Assembly: GCA_965242615.1 (NCBI GenBank)
Contig: CBDESR010000005.1
Location: 1,984,001 to 2,048,000 of the forward strand
Source of the DNA: CBDBCU01 sp965242615
GTDB taxonomy: Bacteria > Chloroflexota > Dehalococcoidia > Lucifugimonadales > UBA3495
DNA length: 64,000 bases
Reading direction: 5' to 3'
A program made the translations under genes and the position numbers. The notes under the pieces are model-generated. The model was not told the DNA's origin. It did not search any database and saw only the letters and a list, made by a program, of their open reading frames with translations. Shown one piece after another: positions 51,636 to 60,146 of the stretch. The stretch's first letter is position 1, and every line of letters begins with the position of its first letter.

Positions 51636-52214
51636 CTACCCCCTCCGTTTCCGCACCACATAAGTGCCGCCGATGTGGTCGTGCCAGCCCCGCTTTTCCT
51701 TGTCCCAGCCGACCCACAGGTAGCCCAGCAGCAGGGCGAGGCCGGACAGGAACTTGCCGACGATTTCCCGTAGCAGAACCGAGCCGAATCCCGGGATATT
51801 GCCGCTTCGGTTCACCACCTGCACGCCAACAATCATCTTGCCGATGGTCTGACCTTTGGCAGTGATGAAAGCGACATGGTAAATCCAGCCGACAACCAAG
51901 CCAACGAGGTTTGACGCCGTGTCGCCCGTGCCGAACCCCAACAGGGACCGCAGTATCCAGCCGGCTAAAAGGGCGACAATGCTAATCAGGATGACGTCAA
52001 TCAGGGCCGCCGCGACCCGAATCCAGAATCCCATATATTCCACACCCCCGTGCATCGGCCCGCTCGGATTAGTCATCCCGGGCGCGTAACCCGGCCCGCC
52101 GCCGGTCAGCGGGTCGGCCGCCGCGCCGCAGTTGGGGCAGAAACGCGCGCCCGGCTCCTGTTCCCGGCCGCAAGTGGCGCAGCTGACAGAGTCGTCCTCG
52201 GGGTGGTATGCCAT
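51636..52214 (-). CDS. RDD-family membrane protein with N-terminal zinc ribbon
   Basis: A 192-residue protein. The N-terminus has CATCGREQEPGARFCPNCGAAA, a two-CxxC zinc ribbon, then a Gly/Pro linker and an RDD domain: YMGFWIRVAAALIDVILI (R-D), GQTIGKMIVGVQVV and KRGWHDHIGGTYVVRK (D). Three membrane segments. RDD proteins are linked to ion or osmotic transport, but the function is unclear. It lies just beyond the toxin-antitoxin pair, followed upstream by a second RDD gene. Confidence 0.85.
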   Translation of the reverse strand: MAYHPEDDSVSCATCGREQEPGARFCPNCGAAADPLTGGGPGYAPGMTNPSGPMHGGVEYMGFWIRVAAALIDVILISIVALLAGWILRSLLGFGTGDTASNLVGLVVGWIYHVAFITAKGQTIGKMIVGVQVVNRSGNIPGFGSVLLREIVGKFLSGLALLLGYLWVGWDKEKRGWHDHIGGTYVVRKRRG

Positions 52215-52255
52215 TGACTTTCTCCTATGGCGGCGATATTCGCCGCCGGCTGATT

Positions 52256-52648
52256 TTATTGCCGGTTCCGCACCACCCGAGTCCCGCCGATGCGGTCGTG
52301 CCAGCCGCGCCGTTCCGGGTCGGCCAATGCGCCAAAGATGCCCACTATCCCGATTAACTCCCGCAGGATAAGCGGTGCCAGTCCGGGTTTGTTGCCTTGA
52401 CCGTCCACCACCCGCAAGCCCAGCAGCATTTTGCCGGGCGTCCGGCCTAGTGCGGCGATAAAGATGATGTGGTACAGATAGAGCGCTACCGGGGCCCCGA
52501 CGGTTTGAATTATTTGCGGGGGAATAATGCCGGTACTGCGCTCAAAGGCGAAAACCGCCAACAGGACGGCGGCGTACACGATGGCCGCGTCAATCAGGAA
52601 AGCCGCCACCCGCAGCCAGAAACTGGCGCCGTTGTTGGATTGAGCCAC
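52256..52648 (-). CDS. RDD-family membrane protein
   Basis: A 130-residue protein with WLRVAAFLIDAAIVY, GRTPGKMLLGLRVVD and RRGWHDRIGGTRVVRN, the RDD pattern (Arg-Asp-Asp), and three membrane segments. It lacks the zinc ribbon of its neighbour. Start is GTG with GGGAG upstream. Same strand as the neighbouring RDD and DUF4234 genes, likely one transcript. Confidence 0.85.
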   Translation of the reverse strand: MAQSNNGASFWLRVAAFLIDAAIVYAAVLLAVFAFERSTGIIPPQIIQTVGAPVALYLYHIIFIAALGRTPGKMLLGLRVVDGQGNKPGLAPLILRELIGIVGIFGALADPERRGWHDRIGGTRVVRNRQ

Positions 52649-52682
52649 AGTCCCGTCTCCCTTGCCGCCGCGCCGTTGGCGG

Positions 52683-53024
52683 CTAGTTTTGGTAGTAGCT
52701 GGCGGCCCGGTTCAAGTCCCGCTGCGCCAGAAACCATACCGCCGGGGCGAACACCAACCACAGGATGAATAGGGCAATGCCCGGATACTTTTCGCCAACG
52801 AATTGGGCGTACTGGTGGGCGTGATGCCACAGGGCAAAGAGGTTGGCAATGGGAATAATCGACAGCACCGTCCACCAGCCGGCTCCGGCGGCGCTGCCGT
52901 TGGCTCGGTGCAGTTCCTTGAGAGTAGCGTAAAACCAGTAAATGCCGTAAATGCCCAAGGTGATGATATACAGGATAACCTGCACCGCCATATTGCGGTA
53001 CTTGATGTGGTCATACTGGAACAT
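52683..53024 (-). CDS. DUF4234 small membrane protein
   Basis: A 113-residue protein with three to four membrane segments: YRNMAVQVILYIITLGIYGIYWFYATLKEL is the DUF4234 hallmark (K-R-x-x-x-xxxLsiiTlGIYxiyWfyk), followed by GWWTVLSIIPIANLF. Function unknown. The ATG at 53024 has AGGAGGGCGGG just upstream. Confidence 0.8.
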   Translation of the reverse strand: MFQYDHIKYRNMAVQVILYIITLGIYGIYWFYATLKELHRANGSAAGAGWWTVLSIIPIANLFALWHHAHQYAQFVGEKYPGIALFILWLVFAPAVWFLAQRDLNRAASYYQN

Positions 53025-53174
53025 CCCGCCCTCCTGATCCCGGCTGCGGCCCGGCAAGCGGCATTTTAGACCGGCGCCGCTGCCCTGTCAAATTGTGCGG
53101 CATCCCCCCCTAGCCAATCCCCCGCCGGTTAGTTACAATTTTAACCAATCTTTAACCAAGGGGGCGGCGCCGTT

Positions 53175-54167
53175 ATGAGCAAACCGAAAGTTTTCATCAC
53201 CCGCCGGATTACTCCGGAGTCCCTGGACTTGATTGCCGCCGCCGCCACTATGGAAGTGTGGCCCGACGACGCCCCGCCCGCCCCGGCCATCCTGCGGGCC
53301 AAGGCCGCCGCCGTGGACGGCTTGCTCACCAACATTATGGACCGGGTGGACGCCCCCCTGCTGGACGCCGCGCCCCGGCTGAAAGTCCTCAGCCAGGTTG
53401 CCGTGGGCTTGGACAATGTGGATGTGGCGGCGGCGACCCGGCGCGGCCTGCCGGTCGGCTACACCCCCGGCGTTCTGGCCAAAGCCACCGCTGATTTAGC
53501 CTTCGCCCTGCTGCTGGCCGCCGCCCGGCGCGTCGGCGAAAGCGAGCGTTGGGTGCGGGCCGGCCAGTGGACTTTGGCATTTCACCCCCTGCGCTGGCTG
53601 GGCGTCGATGTCCACGACCGCACCCTGGGCATCATCGGCTTGGGGCAGATTGGCTTGGAAATGGCCAAGCGCGGCCGGGGCTTTGACTTGCAAATCCTCT
53701 ACCATTCCCGCACCCGTCGCCCGGAACTGGAAACCCGCTACGGCTTGACCTGGGCCTCCCGGGACGACCTGCTTTCCTTATCCGACTTTGTATCCCTGCA
53801 CCTGCCTTTGACCCCGGAAACCCGCCACTATATCGGCGCGGCGGAACTGGCCTTGATGAAACCCACCGCCGTACTGGTCAACGCCGCCCGCGGCCCGGTA
53901 GTCGATTCCGCCGCCCTCTACGCCGCCCTGCAATCGGGACGCCTTTACGCCGCCGGCCTGGATGTTACCGACCCGGAACCCATACCGCCGGACGACCCTT
54001 TGCTGACCCTGGAAAATGTGGTCATCGCCCCCCATATCGGCAGCGCATCGGCGGACTCCCGGGGCGCAATGTGCCTATTGGCCGCCCGCAACCTCATCGC
54101 CGGCTTGGAGGGCCGCCCCCTGGAACAGTGCGCCAACCCGGAAGTGTACCGCCATCGGGAAAAGTAG
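53175..54167 (+). CDS. D-2-hydroxyacid dehydrogenase (glyoxylate/hydroxypyruvate reductase type)
   Basis: A 330-residue NAD(P)-dependent enzyme reducing glyoxylate, hydroxypyruvate or similar. The Rossmann motif is LGIIGLGQIGLEMAKRG; the catalytic Arg is in LVNAARGPVVD, the Glu in DVTDPEPIPPDDPL and the His in VIAPHIGSAS. This layout is close to GyaR/GhrB. TACAAT (53134-53139) may be its -10. It diverges from the DUF4234 run. Confidence 0.9.
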   Translation: MSKPKVFITRRITPESLDLIAAAATMEVWPDDAPPAPAILRAKAAAVDGLLTNIMDRVDAPLLDAAPRLKVLSQVAVGLDNVDVAAATRRGLPVGYTPGVLAKATADLAFALLLAAARRVGESERWVRAGQWTLAFHPLRWLGVDVHDRTLGIIGLGQIGLEMAKRGRGFDLQILYHSRTRRPELETRYGLTWASRDDLLSLSDFVSLHLPLTPETRHYIGAAELALMKPTAVLVNAARGPVVDSAALYAALQSGRLYAAGLDVTDPEPIPPDDPLLTLENVVIAPHIGSASADSRGAMCLLAARNLIAGLEGRPLEQCANPEVYRHREK

Positions 54168-54218
54168 CTCGCAACCGGGCTGACGCCCCACCCTTAACTG
54201 AACTGCAAGGAGCCGACA

Positions 54219-54812
54219 ATGCGGAAACGCAACTTGCTGCTAATCGCCGGCGGCATCATCCTGATACCGGTTTTGGGCTTGGCTTGGTGGCTGCTGTCCC
54301 CCCTGTTCCTCAACCAAACCGTGGCCGAGGATTTCCCCCGGGCCGCCAACGCCGTCATCCCGTCCAATATGACGATGGCGGAAGTCGAGGCGGCAATGGC
54401 CGCGATGGAAACCGCCGACCAGCCTATGCTGACCGAGGCAATGCCGGCCGCCGGCCCCATCGCCATTGCCGCCGGCAACTTCCGGGACGCCGATTCCTTT
54501 CACCGCGGCCGCGGCACCGCTACCATCTACCGCAACGCCGACGGCTCCCATATCCTGCGCTTCGAGGATTTCCGCGTAACCAACGGCCCGGATTTGCGCG
54601 TGCTATTAGCTCAAGCCCCCGACCCGCAAAGCCGCCAGGAACTGCACGCCGCCGACTATGTCCCCTTGGCGCCGCTCAAGGGCAACATCGGCAGCCAGAA
54701 CTATGAGATACCCTCGGAAATCAACCCGGCGGCCCAAGCCGGCAGCGTCATCATCTACTGCCAGCCCTTTCAAGTAATTTTCAGCGTCGCCCCGTTGGCG
54801 CCGGTGAACTAA
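54219..54812 (+). CDS. Exported DM13-domain protein
   Basis: A 197-residue protein with an N-terminal membrane/signal segment (LLLIAGGIILIPVLGLAWWLL) and a DM13 domain from ~90: AGNFRDADSFHRGRGTATIY, FEDFRVTNGPDLRVLL, PLKGNIGSQNYEIP and a late Cys in IIYCQPF. DM13 domains are linked to electron transfer with a conserved Cys. The linker between has two Met-rich stretches. It follows the dehydrogenase gene by 51 bases; AAGGAG precedes the ATG. Confidence 0.85.
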   Translation: MRKRNLLLIAGGIILIPVLGLAWWLLSPLFLNQTVAEDFPRAANAVIPSNMTMAEVEAAMAAMETADQPMLTEAMPAAGPIAIAAGNFRDADSFHRGRGTATIYRNADGSHILRFEDFRVTNGPDLRVLLAQAPDPQSRQELHAADYVPLAPLKGNIGSQNYEIPSEINPAAQAGSVIIYCQPFQVIFSVAPLAPVN

Positions 54813-54851
54813 CCGGGTTGGCACGCCGCCATTAGCGGGAATGGGGCGGCC

Positions 54852-57563
54852 TTACCGCTCTATCGCCAACTCGACCGCCCACAGTTGCCCTTGACCGGGG
54901 ACATACTGGCCGGTCCGTATTTCGGCGATGGGGTAGTCGGGCAGGGAAACTGTAGCCAGACATTTCCCGTCAAACCGTCCGCCCTGCCGGGCCAAGGGGA
55001 AATCCCGGTTGGCAAAGCCGTGTGTTTGCCGTTCCGGCGGCAGGTCGGCGGCGTCCACCGGCACGATGTGCAGGAAAAACCGGGCCGACGCGTCGGCCGC
55101 CATGCAGGATTCCCGCCGGTAAATCAGCTTGTTACCTTGGCGATACAGGTCAAAATAGCTCCGGGCGTCCGGTTCGACGCCGGAGACGGCGGCATCGGCC
55201 GCCGGCAAATCCGGCGGGTTAGCCGCCGGGTAGAGGACGCCCTCCCATCGGTCGGCTTGCCCGGTATGTATTTCCGCGATGGGGTAGTCCGGCAAGGGAA
55301 CGACGGCGAAACACTCTCCCCCGGGCCAGCCGCCGTAGTGGGGCAAGGAAAAATCCTGATTGGCAAAGCCGACTTCCCGCCGTTCCGGGGACAGAACGTC
55401 AGGGTTCGCCGGGTAGATATGTAGATAGAAAAGGGTTTCGAGTTCCGGCCGGGAACAGTCCGGCTTATAGTAGATGAGGCGTTTGGCGCCGGCATCCCCA
55501 GGATCCAGAAAGACCTCAAAGTCGGCGGGGCGGGCTGTTTGCTGCCCATTCTGCCGGGCGGCGGCGATGATGTCGTCTAATTCTTGGGGGTAGGGGGGAG
55601 TAAAACTGTACCAATCCTCCCAAAAGTCGTAATCTATCGTTCCAGCATAGCCTTGCCCGAGGATGATATGGGTAATGGGATAGTCGGGCAGCGTCAGCAC
55701 CGCCAGACACTTGTCCCTCCAGCGCGCCCCGTAACGCTTCAAACTTCGGGAAGCCGCCCGGTCGATCCAAGTGGTGGGCCGGATCCCCGGAACCGCCCGA
55801 TGAACTTTCGCGTTGAACTGGCCAGCCAAAGCTCCCGACGGGCAGTTTTCCTGAATAAAGGTCAAGGTTCTCCCGTTGCGATATACCGCATAATCAGCCC
55901 GGATAATCGGCTCTCCCGCCACCGCCGCTTGATACGCTTCCCGGTAGTAACTGGCCGCCGCCGCATCCATCCGGGTCGTATCCACTGCACTGACGCTCAG
56001 CAGAGTGTTGTTATAGACCCGTTGGGCGTAAATGCGGCTGACCGATTCATTAGCCGCACCCGCCAATATATAGTCCGGGTCAACGGTAGTCGAGTTGAAA
56101 ACCAGCCGCTGCCGGGCCGCCGCCGGCAGGATTTCCGCCGCCAGGGGCCATGGCTGTCCCCCCAGCATATACACCGTTTCCCCGGGATGGCGGTTCAGCA
56201 GATATTCCAGGATTTGCCGCCCGACCAGCCGCCAGTAGTCCATTTCATACCGCGTCCGCAGATGCTCCGGGGTAGTCCGGTCCACCAGAAAGTTGAAATA
56301 GACCTGCTGCTGGGGATGGATTTGCGCCATTTGCAGGATAATCAACCCCAAGCCGACGCCGGCCAGCCCATACAGCCCGACCTTTAACCACCGTTGCCGC
56401 CCTAACGCCGCCGCCAGCCAATGCAAGCCCCATACCGCCAACAGGCAGAACGGGGAATAAATAAAATACAGATGCCGCCAATCGTCAAATATATTGGAAC
56501 CCAGCAAGACTACACCCAGCAGCGGCAGGGCAAAGCAAGCCAATAGCAACAATCCAAAGCGCAGCCGAGTGTTGCCAAAAACCGCCCCGGGCCGGGACAG
56601 GCATTGTCTTACTACCGCCGCCGCGCCAATAAACCCCAGCAGCAAGATGGGCGGCGGCGTAGTAAGGGCAAACCAGGTCAAAGCGTAATGCGGCGGCAGT
56701 TCCGTGGAAAGAATCCGCTCCCCCTGAAACAGCTGAGGTACAATAAGGGGGTGATTGACGGTCAAGCTCAAGGCGCCGGTCAGATAGTCGAGGGGACTGC
56801 TCCAGGCATAGGGCAACAGGACAAAGGGCGTCAACCCGGCGGCTAGAGCAAATAAACCGCCCGTAAGCAGGATATGCCGCCGTCTTGCCCATTCCTTTGT
56901 CCTCCACAAGTCCAGTCCCCGCATTGCCAACACCGCCGGGAACAGGATAATTCCCATAATCCGCAAGTCGGTCAATATCCCTACCGCTATGCCCAACAGG
57001 ACAAAGGCCCAAGTAGTATTCCGCCGAAAAGCCCGCTCCAGCAGATACAAGGCAATGCTGAACATACTGAGCAGGGGCAGGTCTTTGGAGTTGACATAGG
57101 AATGGGCATAAAGGCGGGGATGCAGCAGAAAGAGCAGCAATGCCAGTAAAGCCAGCAGCCGGTTGTTGAACAGCCGATAAACCAGCAGGTAGCAGCAGAA
57201 AGCGCCGGCGATAAAGAACAAGTGGGTCAGGATTAGACGGAGCCGGTGGACACTATAGTAATCCTCCAAGCCCAAGGCCCGCTCGGCCAGCAGCAGGGGC
57301 AGCTCAAAGGAAACGCCAAAGACCCGGTCGGGATAAGGGGGCAAGTCGGCAATATCGGCATTGCCCAAGATGTAGTTCAGGTTGGCGATGGCATTTTGCC
57401 GCCGGCGTTGTTCATCAAACCCGATGCCATAATCATCGGACAGAAACACCCCGGCCAGCAGAAACAGGGCGCAAATCAGCAATGCGCTGTGGGGCGTCAG
57501 CAAATCCGCCGCCCGGCGCCCGGGGAAAAGGCGGGGAGCCAGTTGCCGCGTCAGTGCCATCAT
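54852..57563 (-). CDS. Large GT-C glycosyltransferase with three C-terminal modules
   Basis: A 903-residue membrane protein. The first hydrophobic segment is followed by DDYGIGFDEQRRRQN (Asp/Glu pair typical of the first GT-C loop) and ~10 more segments, with LFLLHPRLYAHSYVNSKDLP as in PMT/ArnT (GT39-like) enzymes. The extracytoplasmic tail has three modules: ~565-655 (FIQENC ... KCLAVLTLPDYPITHI), ~694-783 (YYKPDC ... ECFAVVPLPDYPIAEIHTGQ) and ~811-903 (RRESC ... KCLATVSLPDYPIAEIRTGQY). Each keeps the two Cys. The first is divergent and lacks DLPxER. Transfers a sugar from a lipid carrier, substrate unknown. An extended -10 lies nine bases before the ATG. Confidence 0.82.
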   Translation of the reverse strand: MMALTRQLAPRLFPGRRAADLLTPHSALLICALFLLAGVFLSDDYGIGFDEQRRRQNAIANLNYILGNADIADLPPYPDRVFGVSFELPLLLAERALGLEDYYSVHRLRLILTHLFFIAGAFCCYLLVYRLFNNRLLALLALLLFLLHPRLYAHSYVNSKDLPLLSMFSIALYLLERAFRRNTTWAFVLLGIAVGILTDLRIMGIILFPAVLAMRGLDLWRTKEWARRRHILLTGGLFALAAGLTPFVLLPYAWSSPLDYLTGALSLTVNHPLIVPQLFQGERILSTELPPHYALTWFALTTPPPILLLGFIGAAAVVRQCLSRPGAVFGNTRLRFGLLLLACFALPLLGVVLLGSNIFDDWRHLYFIYSPFCLLAVWGLHWLAAALGRQRWLKVGLYGLAGVGLGLIILQMAQIHPQQQVYFNFLVDRTTPEHLRTRYEMDYWRLVGRQILEYLLNRHPGETVYMLGGQPWPLAAEILPAAARQRLVFNSTTVDPDYILAGAANESVSRIYAQRVYNNTLLSVSAVDTTRMDAAAASYYREAYQAAVAGEPIIRADYAVYRNGRTLTFIQENCPSGALAGQFNAKVHRAVPGIRPTTWIDRAASRSLKRYGARWRDKCLAVLTLPDYPITHIILGQGYAGTIDYDFWEDWYSFTPPYPQELDDIIAAARQNGQQTARPADFEVFLDPGDAGAKRLIYYKPDCSRPELETLFYLHIYPANPDVLSPERREVGFANQDFSLPHYGGWPGGECFAVVPLPDYPIAEIHTGQADRWEGVLYPAANPPDLPAADAAVSGVEPDARSYFDLYRQGNKLIYRRESCMAADASARFFLHIVPVDAADLPPERQTHGFANRDFPLARQGGRFDGKCLATVSLPDYPIAEIRTGQYVPGQGQLWAVELAIER

Positions 57564-57572
57564 CAGAGCGGG

Positions 57573-57582
57573 ATTATAGCAT
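57573..57582 (-). promoter_or_regulatory. Extended -10 promoter at the large GT-C gene
   Basis: Minus strand: TGC-TATAAT (TATAAT is 57573-57578), nine bases before the ATG at 57563. The same eleven bases (TATGCTATAAT) precede the next GT-C gene. Leader would be nearly absent. Confidence 0.6.
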
Positions 57583-57670
57583 AGGGCGGCCGCTGACCGG
57601 ACTGACTTACCCGTCCCTCTGTTGCCGTGGGAAGGTCAGCTTGTCTGGCATTCCGGGGTTGGCGGCGGAC

Positions 57671-60034
57671 CTATTGCTCCACCGTCAACTCGGCCGTCCA
57701 CAGCTGCCCTTGTCCGGGAATATACTGCCCCGTCCGTAGCTCGGCAATGGGGTAGTCGGGCAGGGGAACGATCGCGAAACACTGTCCGCCGGGCCAGCCG
57801 CCGTAGTAAGGCAAGTGAAAGTCTTGGTTGGCAAAACCCACTTCCCGCCGTTCCGGGGAGAGAGCCGCCGGGTCGAACGGGTAGATATGCAGATAGAAAC
57901 GGGTTTCGTACTCCGGCCGGGAGCAGTCGGATTTATAGTAGATGAGGCGTTTGTCGCCGCTGTCCCCGGACTCCAGAAAGATCTCAAAGTCGGCGCGGCG
58001 GACCGTTTGCCGGGGGTTCTGCCGTATCGCGGCGACGATGTCGCCCAATTCGCGTGGAGGGGTCGAAAAGCTGTACCATTCCTCCCAAAGGGCGTATTTT
58101 TCCTTGCCGGAATAACCCTGCCTGACGATGATATGGGCGATGGGGTAGTCGGGCAGACCAATTACCCCCAAGCAGCGGCCATCCAGTCCCACCCCCAGAT
58201 TGTAAAACTCCCGGTAGTCCCCGGCAGTGGGCAGACGCTCGATCGATTGCTCCGGGCGGGCCGGATAAACTTTTACGCCGAAGTTGCCGGCCCGCTCACC
58301 CGGCTGGCAGTTCTCCCGGATGAAAGTCAGGGTTTTGCCTTGGAGATAGATGTCATAGTAGGCGCGGATGATGGGTTCCTGGTCTGCGGTTTGGCGGTAT
58401 AACTCCCGGTAGGCGTCCACAGCCGCCCGGTCCATCCGGGCGGCGTCAAGGGCATAGATGCTGAGGAAGGTGTTGTTATAGACGCTTTGAGTGTAGGTTG
58501 GCTTAACGGGCAGATCCGGACGGTGCTGTTGGTGGTAAAGGGCAAAGTCCGGGTCCCGGGTCGGGGAATTGACCACCAACCGCTGTTGAGCGCCTCCCGG
58601 CAAGGCGACGGGGGACGCCACCTTGGACATCCACACGGTCAAGGTTTCCCCGGGGTAGCGTTCCAGCAGCCCTTTCAGAGCGTCTTGCGTCTCTGATCTC
58701 CATACTCCTATTTTGTACCAGGTTTTCAGATGTTCCGGGGTAGTTCGGTCCACCAGAAAGTTGAAGTAGATTTGCTGCTGGGGGTGCAATTGCGTTATTT
58801 GCAGGACAATCAACGCCAAGCCGGCGCCCACCAACCCGTACGCTGCGCCCGGCTGACCGCGGCTTTGCAACGGCCACGCCGCCAGCCAATGCAAGCCCCA
58901 AGCCGCCAGCAGGACGAAAGGGACATAAATGTAATAGATATGCCCCCAGTCGCGGTACATATCAGAACCCAGCAGAATCACTGCCATTGCCGGCAGAGTC
59001 AAACAAGCCAGCAGCAGAACCCCGAAGCGCAGCCGGGTGTTGCCCAAAACCGCCCCGGGCCGCGCCAAACCGCGCCCGGCTGCCGCCGCCATTCCCATCA
59101 GTCCCAGCAGCAAAATTAACGGGGGTGTGGTGATGGTGAACCAGGTGGGCAAGTAATCCGGCGGCAGTTCCGAGGAATAAATCCATTCACCCCGGAACAG
59201 CTGAAGCTCAACATGAGGAGTGTCAGCAATCAGGCTGAAATTCTGGACAAAGTAGTCGCCGGGATTGGTCCAGAGCCAAGGCGACAGGGCGCACAAGGTC
59301 AAGGGAGCAATCAGAGTGAACAAACCGGCGGTCAGCAGGATGCGGCGGCGCTGCGGCCAGCTGGCGGCGTAAAACCAGTCCAAGGCGCGCATCCCCAACA
59401 CTGCCGGGAACAACATCACCCCCATAATCCGCAAGTCGGTCAATATCCCTACGGCCACGCCCAACAAGGCAAAGGCGACCACGGTACCCCGCCGGAAAGC
59501 CCGTTCCAGCAGATATAGGGCAATGCTGAACATACTGAGAAAGGGAAGGTCTTTGGAATTAAAGAAGGAATGGGCGTAAATCCGGGGATGCAGTAGAAAG
59601 AGCAGCAATGCTAACAATGCCAGCAGACGGTTGTTGAACAGTCGCCAGGTCAGCAGGTAGCAGCAGAAAGCGCCGGCGATAAAGAACAGATGAGTCAGGA
59701 TTAAACGGAGCCGGTGGACATCATAGTAATCCTCCAGCCCCAAGGCGCGCTCTGCCATCAGCAAGGGTAGCTCAAAGGAAATGCCATAGACCCGATCGTG
59801 CGCGGCCAAGGCGGCAAAGTCCCCGTTGCCCAGGATATAGTCCCAATTAGTAACAGCAATTTCCCGCTGCGTATGCTCATCCAATCCAATGCGATAGTCT
59901 GCGGCGGAGGCCACGCCGGCCAGCAGAAAGAGGGCGCAAATCAGCAACGCGCTGTGGGCCGTTAAGAAATTGGCCGCCCGCTGCAAACCGGAATGGAACC
60001 GGGATGGGGACATCCGGGGAATGCGTTCCAGCAT
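57671..60034 (-). CDS. Large GT-C glycosyltransferase with two C-terminal modules
   Basis: A 787-residue paralog of the 903-residue protein, very alike in the membrane part: YRIGLDEHTQREIAV, VHRLRLILTHLFFIAGAFCCYLL, LHPRIYAHSFFNSKDLP, GILTDLRIMGV. The tail carries the divergent module (~567-655; FIRENC, RCLGVIGLPDYPIAHI, WEEWYSF) and a standard one (~695-787; YYKSDC, FYLHIYPFDP, SPERREVGFANQDF, QCFAIVPLPDYPIAELRTGQY). The long frame upstream of 60034 is rejected: the promoter TATAAT lies there. It is the same direction as the first copy, with its own promoter. Confidence 0.82.
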   Translation of the reverse strand: MLERIPRMSPSRFHSGLQRAANFLTAHSALLICALFLLAGVASAADYRIGLDEHTQREIAVTNWDYILGNGDFAALAAHDRVYGISFELPLLMAERALGLEDYYDVHRLRLILTHLFFIAGAFCCYLLTWRLFNNRLLALLALLLFLLHPRIYAHSFFNSKDLPFLSMFSIALYLLERAFRRGTVVAFALLGVAVGILTDLRIMGVMLFPAVLGMRALDWFYAASWPQRRRILLTAGLFTLIAPLTLCALSPWLWTNPGDYFVQNFSLIADTPHVELQLFRGEWIYSSELPPDYLPTWFTITTPPLILLLGLMGMAAAAGRGLARPGAVLGNTRLRFGVLLLACLTLPAMAVILLGSDMYRDWGHIYYIYVPFVLLAAWGLHWLAAWPLQSRGQPGAAYGLVGAGLALIVLQITQLHPQQQIYFNFLVDRTTPEHLKTWYKIGVWRSETQDALKGLLERYPGETLTVWMSKVASPVALPGGAQQRLVVNSPTRDPDFALYHQQHRPDLPVKPTYTQSVYNNTFLSIYALDAARMDRAAVDAYRELYRQTADQEPIIRAYYDIYLQGKTLTFIRENCQPGERAGNFGVKVYPARPEQSIERLPTAGDYREFYNLGVGLDGRCLGVIGLPDYPIAHIIVRQGYSGKEKYALWEEWYSFSTPPRELGDIVAAIRQNPRQTVRRADFEIFLESGDSGDKRLIYYKSDCSRPEYETRFYLHIYPFDPAALSPERREVGFANQDFHLPYYGGWPGGQCFAIVPLPDYPIAELRTGQYIPGQGQLWTAELTVEQ

Positions 60035-60041
60035 AGGCGGG

Positions 60042-60051
60042 ATTATAGCAT
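60042..60051 (-). promoter_or_regulatory. Extended -10 promoter at the second large GT-C gene
   Basis: Minus strand TGC-TATAAT (TATAAT 60042-60047), seven bases before the ATG at 60034; sequence TATGCTATAATCCCGC is shared with the paralog at 57573. Confidence 0.6.
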
Positions 60052-60146
60052 AGCGGGGCGGCTGCTCGGACTGATTTAGCCGGCGCGCGGCCGCTGCGGA
60101 ACTGTCGGCAGCGCCGGCATTACGGGAGCCGTTAAGAATAGCCCGG

